Shown here: positions 47,371 to 59,340 of the stretch, piece after piece
How positions within the stretch are numbered: the stretch's first letter is position 1
How the letters are laid out: every line of letters starts with the position of its first letter
Assembly: GCA_037074705.1 (NCBI GenBank)
Contig: CM073592.1
Span: 28,926,629 to 28,990,628, forward strand
Direction of reading: 5' to 3'
Source of the DNA: Zhengitettix transpicula
Lineage: Eukaryota > Arthropoda > Insecta > Orthoptera > Tetrigidae
DNA: 64,000 nt
Position numbers and translations under genes: made by a program
Notes under the pieces: model-generated
Told to the model about the DNA's origin: nothing
What the model saw: only the letters and a program-made list of their open reading frames with translations
Databases searched by the model: none

Positions 47371-50288
47371 AAATTACTGTTAATTTTAGTTGTTGCTGTT
47401 CTTAAGATATTAAATCTTTTTTTCACTTTTTATTACGTAGATCAATGTTGTTTATGTTATTATATTCACCAAGTTTTATCTGACAATCAGCTCGTATGCG
47501 GTGAAATTGATATTTATGTCCTTTATGGATTAATATATTGTCAAAATTTTTAGTTTTTATACACAGTATCTCATAGAAATATTACATAATTTATATTTTA
47601 CCTTTTTTCGGTGTACTTATTTTCGTAATTTGACTCTTGTTCCTTCAATTCTTAATTTTCCCGTTGTTACGTCATCGTTGAACTAAGAGGTTCATTCGTA
47701 AGCCTTTGATCTAAAAAAAAATATACGTTACGTTTTTCAAGAAGTCACATTTATACCAACATAACAGTTCTTTGATGCAGTTTTATTTCCCACATTTTCC
47801 TATGAATATATATATGTTATAATATAGTTATATAATTTCAAAACTGATATATACATTGCCCTGATTACGAATACGAAAACATTGCAGACAACTCCGTTTA
47901 AACATTAGTGACAACATAAAAAAATCAAATGGATTTCCAAATTAAATATTTTTATTTATTAATTTGCGATACTGTTGTCGGAAAGACCTTCCATGGGCGT
48001 TAGACCCAGAGGCCTCTTTTTCCCGTGTCGCTTCCACTGACGTACGAGCTTTTCTTGTCCTCGGTCCTCTGACAATGCGTCCAATTTTGTGGTTGTGTTT
48101 GAAAGCACTTCCTCTAGCAGTTCGCGAATAAAATTTTGTTATATATACAGTCCCCATTGTGAGTCGTCCCAAGATGACTTCCGATGGCCTCAGCTTTCTG
48201 CTTCACAAACGAGAATATTTTTGCAAGGTGTATCGGGGACAAGATAATAAATGTATTGAATTCTGCGTTACTGTTTCAAGCTGACCTACATTTAACACCA
48301 TTAGGTTTATTACATATAATTATGGTACGTAATAATCAATGTCACGCATAAAAATTTCATTTAAATACGGCCAAATACACCTAAAAAAATCCACAGTCCA
48401 GATTTTAGAAGAAAATGTACTGGTTCTACTGTCACAGAAAACAGATATTGAAATTAAATCATTTTATAATTTTTTTTAATCGTTAACGCATGAATTTTTC
48501 ATTTGAATTAACTAAACCAGAATTTTGTGATTACAGATTTAGCGACTGAGTATATAATTAGAAAAAAAATATCGCGTCTATATTTTTTTTCTGCAGCAAG
48601 ATACAGAACACAAGACTACCGATATCTTGTTAAAGTCACTGTTAGGCGTAATTGAGGCAAGCAAACTTCACTGCTAGCTTGAAAGCAGTAAAAAATAAAG
48701 TAGAACAAAATTAACTCTATAGAGGAAAAGTGACGAGCAGAGAACAAAGTGATGTAATGAACCTTTAAGGGACACTTAAGAATACTGTAAGCACCGACGT
48801 GAACGTTGACTGTCGTAAATAAAGTCTACTGAAGGCACTAATGATATGTATAATTTTCTCATGTCAGAAGTCAGCGAGCAGTATAATAGAAAAGTATTCT
48901 AGATGCTTTGAAATATACCCATTTACTGTCTCTGGCCGTTTATATCCCAAAAATAATTTATGTCTTGTAAATTAAATTGTTTTCTTTGAGAGTCCGCTGC
49001 TTTTGTAGACCTTGACAGAAAAACAGTGGAGTCTATCGATGTTGTACCTTCAGTGCGTTCAAATGCTGCAGGTGTATTATTTTATTATAATATTAGTTAA
49101 TTTAATGAAATAATTACTTCTCTAAGAAATTAATTTTAGGGTCTATTAATTGATAAAATAATAAAATATATTTATCTGTATCAAATTATTTACATTATGT
49201 AATTAAATAATTTTTACATTTGAAACTATTTAATCACAATCCTCTATATTATCTGTTTTAGTGGTGGCCGTTAAACAGCAAGTTTTAATGAAGAATATCA
49301 AATAAATAAATATATTGATTTAAATTTTAATCAATTATCGATACAGCAGTCGTAAGTTCTGTACAAGTCACGAGCAGTGGAATCATGGCGGTGGTTAGGC
49401 TGGCTTCTAGATATTGATGCAGCGATGAACAGCAGCAGTGGTGCGTTCTCGTGGTGAATGACCCTCGAAACAGTTCAACTTCACTACTTCTGTATGATAT
49501 ATATATCCTCTTGGGTAGTTATTGCTTCGCTGTTGTGATTAGCGTCGCTGCTTGGCATCACAGAGGATCTCCTGGTTCGGGCAAGGATGTCTGAACTTGT
49601 AATGGCCGAGTAAGAACCAGAATAAGACGAAAGAGAATCGGTAAACTGGCCTCGTGCCATTAGAAATCAGTATGGCCGTCGTCTGGCTGGGCTGAAGCTC
49701 TAAAAGGGTTGTAGCGACAAGGAGTCACTCATATATAACTTAGAAGTTGTTATAGTTCATTCTACTTTCCATTGCCCGTGTTTAATATTTTTAAATTATT
49801 ATATTCGGAAATTTCCGTAAATAAATTTTATTGTAAAAAATGATGTGAGCAATACAAATTGTTGGTAGACAGTTAACAAATAAAATCCACACAATATTAT
49901 CTGGACGTGATGGACAAGTCACCAAGGAATTGTGGGAGGCTTGGAGGAAGCCGCTGTGTGTGAGGAGTAGCCAATGACTGCACGCCACCAATTAAAAGTG
50001 AGCCACGAAGCCGATGCAACCAAGTGCTGCTGCACGCGATGTGGATTTGAGCAAGGGATTGGCTTATGTAAGTGATCCTAAGTGATGATCCTGGATGAGC
50101 GCCGTCCTGTCCCTTCCCCTGAAGGCCGCTGCATGTTTCTGCAACCTTAACAAGCCACGAGGTTGCGGCCTCCACGACCATCAGGCAATTAACATTTCAA
50201 TCATGGTATTTGCTGGGGGATCTCACTCGCGTAAGAACTTGCAAAACACATGTGGTGTGTTAAAAAATACAGTTAGCTGCACAACATT
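47371..50288. other. Spacer with one basic open frame
   Basis: A minus-strand frame at about 47942-48172 is GC-richer than its surroundings and Lys/Arg-rich (it contains GRIVRGPRTRKARTSVEATR), with an internal ATG. No family recognised; it could be an exon or part of an unknown element. The sequence at 49360-50280 is also moderately GC-rich, but nothing was recognised. Confidence 0.3.
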
Positions 50289-50530
50289 TTAAGCACTGTC
50301 CCACTCAAAGCAGTTCCCTCTACTGGCAATACACCGTTCCAATTTTTTTTGGAAATCCTCTTGAACCGCACTTTCCTGCATTGCCCTGAAACTCCTCTAT
50401 GGGAAGTAGAAAACTGAAAACTTGAGGAAACTTTGCAGTCCTTGGATGATTTTTCTGAGAAACTTCAGTATAATGTCAATTGAGGGCCGTGAAATAGTCG
50501 CCAGAAGCAAGGTGGGGAATACAGTCAACC
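50289..50530 (-). pseudogene. Mariner-like transposase C-terminal relic
   Basis: On the minus strand, HLASGDYF (near 50491-50517) resembles the SPDLAPSDY motif around the last catalytic Asp of mariner transposases. After stops and a frame change, the stretch at 50289-50400 reads VQEDFQKKLERCIASRGNCF followed by E and soon a stop, which resembles the usual mariner end (RC-x-x-x-x-G-x-YFE). The rest of the transposase and the terminal repeats were not found. Confidence 0.45.
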
Positions 50531-52958
50531 TTCCGGATGTTGGAAGAACGAGTTGATCTTATGATGGCTACCAATGGAAGACTGTCCAGATCGTGAAGAA
50601 CAGAAAGTAAACATCTGAAAAATGGAAAACCTAATAATTAAATAAGTGATTTGATTGAGGTCAGGAATCTGCCTGTGTCGTTGAAGACTCGACACGGTGC
50701 TCATGTTTCTTAACCAGATTTGCTCCAAATTATATTTATTGTTCGTCCAGATCTTTGTATAAAACTGAGAAAATTGGAGCTGATGTTGGAAGAATCACGG
50801 GAATTAAATAGATCGTTGTTTACCAAAGCGTGTGCTTTTGGAGATGTTTTTCGTTCCATGGACCTCACTGTGCATCGAAAGATGGAGAGACTGTCCCAGG
50901 AAGACCAAAGTAATGGAGCATATTGCTGTACGATAGTGCGTTCTCTCACATTATAGCTCTGATGTCTTTCTTCATTCCAACTACAGACGTAGATCTTGTT
51001 CAAGGCAATAAATCCATCCAAAGGATTACAACAGCCATCCAGAAAGATGGATGCGACCTTTTATTAAACTGCCTCGCTGCATTTACTTCAATGAGGGCTG
51101 TTGAAATTATTACAAAAAATAAATTTAATATGCTCCAAAATAATTCATGAAATGGAAGACCTTTCTGTACTACAGCAAATAAAACTCATCAGTAGTATAT
51201 TTAGCAGCTGGTTTCTTGGCCTTGCTTATCCAAATATTATATATTACTAAGGAAAATGAATTAATTCTATCGATAGTGTAAACCGCAATTATAAACAATA
51301 ATTTTAGTTTCAGCTCGAGGAGCAAAATTAAATCGATGATGCGATTAACCCACCCTTGATCAACCAGTATAAAGTTGTCCATGGCAGGACTTTGCGATCT
51401 CAAATTCACTCCACAGGACGTAAAAGACTGCCCCTGTGTCTCGTTGGTCCTGATTTATTTTTAAAGTTCCTAAGAAAATTTTATGGGAATTATTGGTATA
51501 AAAACTGTTCCATCCTCACCCTAACTTCACTTACAATGACCAACACCTGTTTTACTCATAGCGTTCCAGAGGGCTTCTGTCAAAAGTTGACCTTAAATGC
51601 TTTCGGGTCCTTTCACCAATCAGCTTAGCGCTTCGGCACTAATTTTAGTATTTTTGGACATTTGTTTTCCCATCCACCCTTCCATCGGCCCTCATCCCGC
51701 CGACGACTGCCACTTAATCGGCATCATGGGGAGTGTCACTCTTCATCCCAGAAAATTCCAAGACTGTGACCTCTTAATTTCTGATGATATGAATTAAAAC
51801 ACACCACTGAGGAGAGCGGATCAGCGTCACCGAGGTCCAGGCATGATCGTGAACACTGACTGAAGGAGAATCGGCAGTCACTGACCACGTGTCACTCTTA
51901 AATCTATAATGTACCTTGTAAGCCAGTGTGGCAGTCATCCTTGGCAGGTCAAGATCCTCAATGGGCCGATTTTTCCAATTATATCAATTTTCTCACTAGT
52001 TGTGTATTGGATGGTTGTGTCGACTAATACTCTTTTTGTACTAATTTTTTTTGGTAGAATGTACAAACCTACACGTCTTCCGTATTTATATTGCTTCTAA
52101 ACAATTACTTCATTTTTCCTTCTACTTGTGTATTTCCACAATTATTTGTGCCTAAATCACCGTATACAATGTCACTTGGCTGTCTGATTCTTTTACCGAA
52201 CACTTAAATAATCTCTTTTCTTCTCGGAAGTTACTCACCAGTATTCATGGTTAGCTTGTATTCGCAACACCATTGTGTTTCTTTACCTCGTGTAAGCGCT
52301 CATAACCAACGTAGAATTAAATTGCGAAAGGTAAATTAAAGTTCGTGTTCCACGTTTGCCTCTCGGTTCTTCTACAAGCACTTTTACAAGCGACTCAAAA
52401 TTTCCGGTGAGTTAGTTTTCCTTTTCGTAATAATGAAACGAAATGTTACGCAATGGTTACAGCAGGAGGGAAAATTCCCAAGGCAAGGGTCACGGGAGAG
52501 AGGACAAAGCTATCGTATCTCGTCTACCCTTCGAAACTTTCCACTGGAGTTGCTGGCAACACCTGCGCCATATTCTCGGATGAGCACATCTGGTGCGTAA
52601 AACTACGTCCTGGAAACTGATGACAACTCCACAACACAGTGGAACGTATACACAAGATGTTAGTGCACATTGTATTCTACAACAAAGCAAAAAGACACGG
52701 TTAATCCAGCGGGTGTATGTCCAACGAACATATTTTAAGCGAGACGATGAGCAGAACGCTGAGGTTTCCTCATCAAGTATCTATTGCTGTATATCAGAGT
52801 AAACTTCACCTTGGGCAGCATGACAGACCTCCTTGGCAATGAAAGTGTGCAGGATCCTCCACAGTGTTCAGACGAACTTAGAAAAGAACTGGTGACAGAA
52901 AAAACACATTGCAAATTGTATTTAATAAAGTTTTCAACGTTAGCCACAGTCCATCAGG

Positions 52959-52960
<2 letters not shown>
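50531..52960. other. Spacer with several unrecognised frames
   Basis: Frames of 60-103 codons occur on both strands (for example 50710-51021 minus and 51356-51628 plus) in sequence somewhat richer in GC than average. None shows a motif I know. Remnants of transposons or introns are both possible. Confidence 0.3.

Positions 52961-53020
<60 letters not shown>
52961..53020. repeat. Compound (CT)n(TA)n microsatellite
   Basis: (CT)n at 52961-52992 followed by (TA)n at 52993-53020, just upstream of an A copy. Confidence 0.96.
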
Positions 53021-53024
<4 letters not shown>

Positions 53025-53027
53025 TTT

Positions 53028-53590
53028 TTAAGCCAAACGGCCTGCGAGGGCTATTCTCTCGCAGGCAGTACCTTTTAGGAGAGATACGAAGGGGCTACCT
53101 TTGGGGATGCCCTTTCCTCTCAGTTTTTGAACTAAGGTTCCCACAAACCGAGGCACCTCGGCCTGTTTTTGAGAGGTGTATGTTCCGGGGTCGCAGACCT
53201 TGGGCATACGGTAAGAGTTGTGCGCTATTCCCATTAGAATAGTCGGCCAGCTGCCTCCTAAACTGGTCGAGGAACGGATAATAAAATGCTGCGTCCCCAC
53301 AGCAAACTCCTCTCCCGCTATCGGAAGGGCGTGGGACAAGTACCCAATGCCCGACCTACCCGATGCAGGTTTTTCTAAGGTTTTCCCTGCATTTCTTTAG
53401 GCGAATGCCGGGTAGGATCCTTAAACTATAGCCCGAAGGCCCTAGTAACCCTTAGCTACTTTCCTCTACCCTTCCGCATCCCCCCTTTCAAATCCCTTCC
53501 TATGCTATTAAAGGGGAGTTGCCCATTGTGGATCACCCTCATGTAGCCTGTTGCCCTAAAAAATAATATATATATATATATATATTAAGC
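53028..53590 (+). mobile_element. Retroposon family A, copy 9 (near full length)
   Basis: Plus-strand copy with the 5' hairpin CCTGCGAG...CTCGCAGG (53041-53067), the intact 60-codon frame (53218-53400) and an A-rich/(TA)n tail. TTAAGC at about 53028 and 53585 may be the target-site duplication. With copy 4 it defines the full unit of about 520 bp before the tail. Confidence 0.9.
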
Positions 53591-53867
53591 AGATCCATCA
53601 CTTTGGCTGCGTCAAGTGGTCTTTGACTCTCAATCCGATGATCATAATCATCGCCACAACCATCGTGTGTACTTACGCCTAAAGCTGATAAAAAAAATTC
53701 TTATTTTAAAATTTTGAGTGTGTACTGGAAATTAGAAAAATATTAAGAAATAAAAAAGTCTCGTTTCGATGCACAGTTGAAAAGAAGTGGCAATGGTGTA
53801 AAATAAATTGAAATAGATATGATTATAAACTCCCAATTAATAAATGTATGAACACAGCCAAATTTAA
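53591..53867. other. AT-rich spacer
   Basis: No supported feature. Confidence 0.5.
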
Positions 53868-54065
53868 GAAGAAGAAAAATATCGAAATACAGACAAAAGA
53901 AGAGCTACATAAATACCACACAACGTTTCTGGGATACTTTTGAGTTCTGTCAACTGACGAGTGCAGTTGTGTCGCTCTAGGCTCTTCTTAGCACCTGAAG
54001 AAGGGGGACAAGAATCTAAGAAACGTTGTGTGGTATTTATATTATCACTTATTTTGTCTGCGAAA
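53868..54065. repeat. Inverted-repeat element containing the satellite's ancestral segment
   Basis: The left arm (about 53868-53930, ending ACCACACAACGTTTC) and right arm (54020-54065, starting GAAACGTTGTGTGGT) are complementary. The centre has a perfect CAACTG/CAGTTG stem-loop (53951-53969) and the hammerhead-like motif. 53948-54001 is the segment found at the left edge of the satellite array, and the right arm contains TTTATATTATCACTTATTTT, as in each satellite monomer. Confidence 0.75.
53991..54031 (+). ncRNA. Hammerhead-like motif 5, stem I intact
   Basis: GCAC (53991-53994) can pair with GTGT (54028-54031) as stem I. Between them lie CTGAAGA (53995-54001), an extra A, a weak stem II and GAAACGTT (54020-54027). 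The palindrome ACGT would supply stem III in a dimer, placing a U at the H17 cleavage position. This copy has the most complete set of hammerhead parts, apart from the weakened stem II. Confidence 0.5.
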
Positions 54066-54074
54066 TTTTGTAAG

Positions 54075-54262
54075 ATGTAATTTATTAACAAGAAACATAA
54101 AATTCACAACGTTGTCGTCCTCAATCCCGTACTTTGTCAGGTGTAGTTAATTTAATAGTACATTGCCAAATAATTCCATAAATATTAGCCAAAATTCATG
54201 TTTAACAAACCCTACGCAACAAAAAAAATCCGTTGTGAATTTTATGTTCCTTGTTAATAACT
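54075..54262. repeat. Second inverted-repeat element, hammerhead-like on minus strand
   Basis: Arms 54075-54110 and 54233-54262 share ATTTATTAACAAGAAACATA-type sequence in inverted orientation. On the minus strand CACCTGACAAAG (54143 downward) leads to GAGGACGACAACGTTGTG, with CAC/GTG as stem I. The GAAA core has an inserted base, so the motif is broken. Confidence 0.5.
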
Positions 54263-54988
54263 GAAAAATCTGGCTGTCCTTTAGTAAATATATTGAACAG
54301 TGGAAAAATATATTTTTTAACTCCCAATGAATACTGCTGAGTGTAAGAACGCTCAGAGTCAAATCAACTTGGTTTTTACAGTATCTATTTGCTCTCAAAT
54401 GTTCTTTCCTAGGTAATTTTTTTTATTTTTAAAATTTAATTAGTTGTCATATTATATTTAACCAGTGAGATAATTTGGCAACTATTCTATCATTCTGACA
54501 ATTTTAATTCTTCATTCATGCTGGACTTTTATACTTTTCTGGTTAATCCTGACTTGGACTTCACGTATGCGGATTCGTTATCCTACCACATTTCGGCAGA
54601 GGATTTCCCTACACAGGGGCTATACGTCTTCTGGTTACTATACAACTGCGTGTTGCTTTTTCAGTTCTGCTGTAAAAAAATGACTAACTTGCGTTTGTTT
54701 AAGGGAACATGTTTTATAACTCACTAAACCGCGTGGGGAACCCTCGACTGTCAGCGCGTATGGCTCTCGGCGTCTTATTTACTGTCCCCCTCAAATTTCA
54801 AACGAGCGGCGCACGAGGAACAAACAAGAACAACGCCATTCCCCACATCCGTCTCCTTAACCTCCCTACAAGGAACTTATAGTTTTAATTGAAGAAAACA
54901 GCCGAACTTTTCAGAAATATATTTTAATAATACATAAATAAAAATTTATATAAATATATCATGGCCTTAATAATTAAAACTTGCATTT
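54263..54988. other. AT-rich spacer
   Basis: No supported feature. A 69-codon frame at 54518-54727 is unrecognised. Confidence 0.45.
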
Positions 54989-55028
54989 AGAAACGTTTCA
55001 ACCCTATGATCGGGGACATCTTTAGTTG
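54989..55028 (-). ncRNA. Hammerhead-like motif 6 (decayed)
   Basis: Minus strand: CTAAAGA (CTGAAGA with G5 changed), TGTCCC, an 8-nt loop, GGGTT, then GAAACGTTTC. The core mutation should inactivate it. Confidence 0.4.
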
Positions 55029-56468
55029 TTAAATTAATTTTTTTTGGCGTAAAATTCCTAAACGTGTGTAATTTTCCCCCACATTGCAACCGGAATGACT
55101 TATTATACACAATGCTGTACGGCGTATTATTTATATTTCAACTTAAAAATGAAAAAAAAATGTTTACTTTAAACGAAAAATATAATTTACAGTAACAAGG
55201 AATCATAAATTTTATTTAACATTTTTTAACATTAATAGCCTAATTGCTTGTTCAAATGTGCAACATTTCGTGCATAAATCTTTAATAATATTTCTATTCT
55301 TCAACTGAAATTATTGCAGTTGGCCATTAAACATTTTGGTTACTTAAATAAATATTTTTGGACACGACTGAATAAATAAAATGCAGTAATTTAGTCAGTG
55401 CTTAATAAATGTTCACATAATTGTCTTATCAATATCGGGTTTATGAAACCTTATTCTCTGTAAAAAAAATATATATATTCAGATTAGTAAAAAAAATTTG
55501 ATATTTACCTGAAGGATGTTACAAAAAATGACGATACGTCATTCTTAACCTTTATTTTATTAAAACATGTTTCCGTCTAATTTTTCTGGTTTATTTATAA
55601 TTAAATGAAGCAATAGAAATATAATATTTATAATTGTGTACATGATGGGAGAAGCTACTTCCTTTCACAGCCAATCAGAATGAAATTAACCGTCAGAAGC
55701 AAGGTGTATTGCGTGTAGCCTATTTAATTATTTACGGTTTCTTAGTATATTTGCATGGTATATTACGAGATATTATTCATTATCTGCTTTTATTAAATGA
55801 CCACGATGAATGATTAAAAACGAATAGTCCTGCCATGGCTGATCTGAGAAGTAGAAAACGTATTCTTCCCTAACGCCCTCAATCGTTTTTGATGTTTCAC
55901 CGACAGGCATCGCCGTCGCCGCCCTCCTTGTTTAATAATTTTGGTTCTCACAGCAGTTTTTACGCTTTGTTTTCTACTTCCTGGAGTGAAGCATTGTGGC
56001 TGTTTCTGCCCCTGCCTACGTGACAGTCCTCAGCTTCTCCTCTCTAATCGCGAACCCTGACACAGCTTAACACTCACAACCTCAAGATTCAACGAGGTGA
56101 TGTCAGCATTTTCCCGATCGAGTGACTGCTCCAGTTTATTTTCAAATCAGGCGAATGAATGTTCACTCAGTTGTCCAGGAAAGTTTCAAATTTTATTTAA
56201 AAAATATTAAATAAATAAACTGACTGAAAAAATTGAATAAGATAATGAAATATATAAATAAAAATATATAATCAGGACGTTTCGTTCGTTATTTAGTTGT
56301 TGAAAAATAGATATATGGGACCTAGGTGGACTTTGTCAATAATAATTTTTTCTGTCTTATTGTAATATTAAAATATCTCAAATAAGTTTAATTATTAAAA
56401 AAGTCAGTTGTAATTTAACTATAAAAATAACTTGGACATTATTATATTAACAAAAAAAAATTGTAATA
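55029..56468. other. AT-rich spacer
   Basis: No supported feature. 55860-56130 is GC-richer but unrecognised. Confidence 0.45.
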
Positions 56469-56508
56469 CACTACGTTTCTTTCACGATCCGTGGACAACA
56501 TCAGGCCT
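56469..56508 (-). ncRNA. Hammerhead-like motif 7 (decayed)
   Basis: Minus strand: GGCCTGATGTTGTCCACG, a CACG/CGTG stem, then AAAGAAACGTAGTG. The last A of the core is T, and three bases are inserted before GAAA. Confidence 0.35.
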
Positions 56509-57864
56509 GCATTTCAATTAAACTGGAACAACGTTATATCAAAGATATACATAAGACGGCACCAAGGAGGTTGCTTGAGAATACAATCACACAGACACTG
56601 CTGAGATTACTTATACAGAGTTAAACATTCATGCATGAACAATTAGATTTAATGTGTAACATTTCAGTATTTCATATTGTTACAAACAAAATTGTGACAT
56701 GTTTACTGACAACTGAAGATTTTTAAAATTAGAAAAATGATATTTTAAGCGATTTTTTAATGCCCTTTTTGCCTGTCCTATCTAACAAGCATTAAAGTCG
56801 TTAAAAGAAATTTTATAGATTAAATTATTCTTACTTAAATTATTGATAGTACCTTTTCAATTTCACATAATAAATGATAATGGTTGATTTATATATATAT
56901 ATTAATGTGTGATTCAAATAATTTAAAATTAAAATGTCTATTATTTATTAATGAATGAATGATAATTGGCTCCTGTAGATGCAATATGGTCAACTCTGTA
57001 TGCGACGTTACCCAGATATTAAAATTAATTTGTATTTGACGAAATTCCTTCCCCTTTATGTTGATCTTCTCTTGGAACATAATGATGCATGTTTGTGCGA
57101 TATGCCTTAATTATTAATACCGTTCCCGTGGATGACATAAGTATTGTGTGATGTAACGTCTAAGAGTTTGTTCACGCGTTACCTTGTACTGTTTTCCCAT
57201 GTTCTTTACAAGTTACTTGTTGAGATGCTTTGCCCAGCACGTTCCGTGCGTCCGTGACACACTGGCTGATGTAGATAAGGCGTGTGCAGTCTTCTTCTCT
57301 ATATACCAACGGAAATTGAGTGAAAAATTCATTGAAATTGAGGGCGTATAGAAGAAAAAAACATGTAGGCTAATATTAAAATATTTCGGTCCTCAATATT
57401 CAAACAGAAACACTACCATAGGAGGACCAATCATAGAGCATCACCTGTTTCATAATTTCCCTGGGAAAATCAGTGAATATAAATGAATAAATTTTCTAAA
57501 TCTTTTAAATTATTTATAAAGGAATGATTACTTAATTTACTACGGTTCTTTCACCCGCGGTTTATAAGATTAAAATTCAACATATGTAGGCCTAGTAATA
57601 GTTTCACAAGTATTTATTAAAAATCAAGTAATTTCGGCTTATGTAATAATCATATTCTCGATCAAGTTAAAATATTTTTGGTGAAAATATACAATTAAAA
57701 TACTGTGTATAGATAAAATTATTGAATCTCATATATAAATAATTATTTTGACTGATTCGAATCTCATTCGCAAATCGTGATTAAGATCGTCCTGGTCTTA
57801 GTTGTGTGGGGACGTCAATTAAAATTTAATCTTACATTAAACAGGTAACTCTGGTTAATATGGT
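56509..57864. other. AT-rich spacer
   Basis: No gene supported. A 20-bp string AATAATTATTTTGACTGATT near 57741 recurs at 60390 in the right arm of the long inverted repeat. Confidence 0.45.
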
Positions 57865-58312
57865 TTGAATATGTAATTTATACCCACATTATTTAATTGT
57901 CTTATAAGACTAGGTTGTACGTGAGAGTCAGTTCTTTTTTCGATATTTGGAGTCGATATAATTTATAAACTCATAAATTTTGAATTTATACCCCCGTTAT
58001 AATTGACTTAATCGATATAATACTAAGTTATATGTGGGATTCAGTTGTTGTTTTCGATATATTGATTCGATATAATTTTAAAACATAAATATTGAATTTA
58101 TAACCACGTTATAATTGACTTAATCGATATAATACTAAGTTATACGTGGGATTCAGTTGTCGTTTTCGATATATTGATTCGATATAATTTTAAAACATAA
58201 ATATTGAATTTATAACCACGTTATAATTGACTTAATCGATATAATACTAAGTTATACGTGGCATTCAGTTGTTGCTTTCGATATCTGGAGACGATATAAT
58301 TTTAAAACTTGT
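57865..58312 (+). repeat. 112-bp tandem repeat, about 4 copies
   Basis: AATTGACTTAATCGATATAA recurs at 58001, 58113 and 58225, a strict 112-bp period. The two central units are nearly identical; the first (from about 57865) and last are diverged, with TCGATAT(T/C)TGGAG replacing TCGATATATTGATTC. The degenerate edges with homogeneous centre are typical of unequal exchange. Confidence 0.92.
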
Positions 58313-58395
58313 CACGCCAAAGTATTACTAGTCCTGTTGTTCTAAATAAGATTTCAACGTAGTTATAAGTGTATGAATACTGCCAATAATTTATC

Positions 58396-58560
58396 AACAT
58401 GTTTCGTCCTCAAGCTGAAATTAAATAAAATTTACAATGTAGAAAATAATTCATATAAAACGCCAAATTATCCTAAAAATATGAAGAAATATTGATGTTA
58501 TAAATATAAATTTCCAAGGAATTCTCTTCTTTTAATTGAGACCGAAACGCTGTGTACGTT
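58396..58560. repeat. Opposed remnants of hammerhead-like motifs
   Basis: Minus strand at about 58426-58398 reads TTGAGGACGAAACATGTTG. Plus strand at about 58534-58556 reads ATTGAGACCGAAACGCTGTG, followed by TTTTTATGTTTCTTGTTATT as in the element at 54075. Only the 3' halves are recognisable. Confidence 0.35.
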
Positions 58561-59151
58561 TTTATGTTTCTTGTTATTAAATAATTTCTTATTAATTTAC
58601 TTGATTTAAAACTTACAAAAAATAAATTTAAATTATTCGTGAAACAAAAACTTTGCATATTATTATTAGATCCCAATGAGCATGAGAATATTTAGAGCAA
58701 AAACGCAATTGACGTACTAAATCGACGCTAATACTCTATAAAATAGTCAAAGTTCACCTTGGAAGTAATAGAAATATTTGTTAGCAATAAATATGGATGA
58801 GAATAAATAGGAAACACGTTTATAACATTCATTTGACAAAATGGTCGAGAAGATTTAAAGAGTGCACTAACTAAATCGATACTGTAAAGAACGCGAATAG
58901 ACGAATTAACCACTCCAAAATAAATTTGTATTTTATAAATAATATATCACGAACGTCGGAAGACTTCCTTCAGTGTTAAATAGTTAAATTAGATGACAGA
59001 AAATTAAATAAAATTTCTGTCCGTCTCGTCCCAAGATTAATCACTTACTATTTTTTGTTATTCCCATTTTTTTCTGATTTTGTTTTTATTCTTCCTTTTC
59101 CTGGCAAATTTCCATCATAAACTATAAGGGGTATGGGTTTGGAAACTCGGA
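58561..59151. other. AT-rich spacer
   Basis: No supported feature. Confidence 0.5.
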
Positions 59152-59340
59152 AATTATTTTAAAACCCTGTTTAAATTAGTAGAAACGAGTAATCAGTCAC
59201 AGACATTAACAGTTACACATATTGATTATATATTGTGTTTTAAAATAAAGAGCACAAAATTTGGGGACTTTTATTTGGTTGGTGGATGCTTAAATAAATA
59301 AAGTGTAATATGTAAATTTTTCAATATGTGTTTATTCAAA
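59152..59340 (+). repeat. Long inverted repeat G, left arm
   Basis: 189 bp that reappear in reverse complement at 60245-60446. A shared central stretch is GAGCACAAAATTTGGGGACT. Confidence 0.85.
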
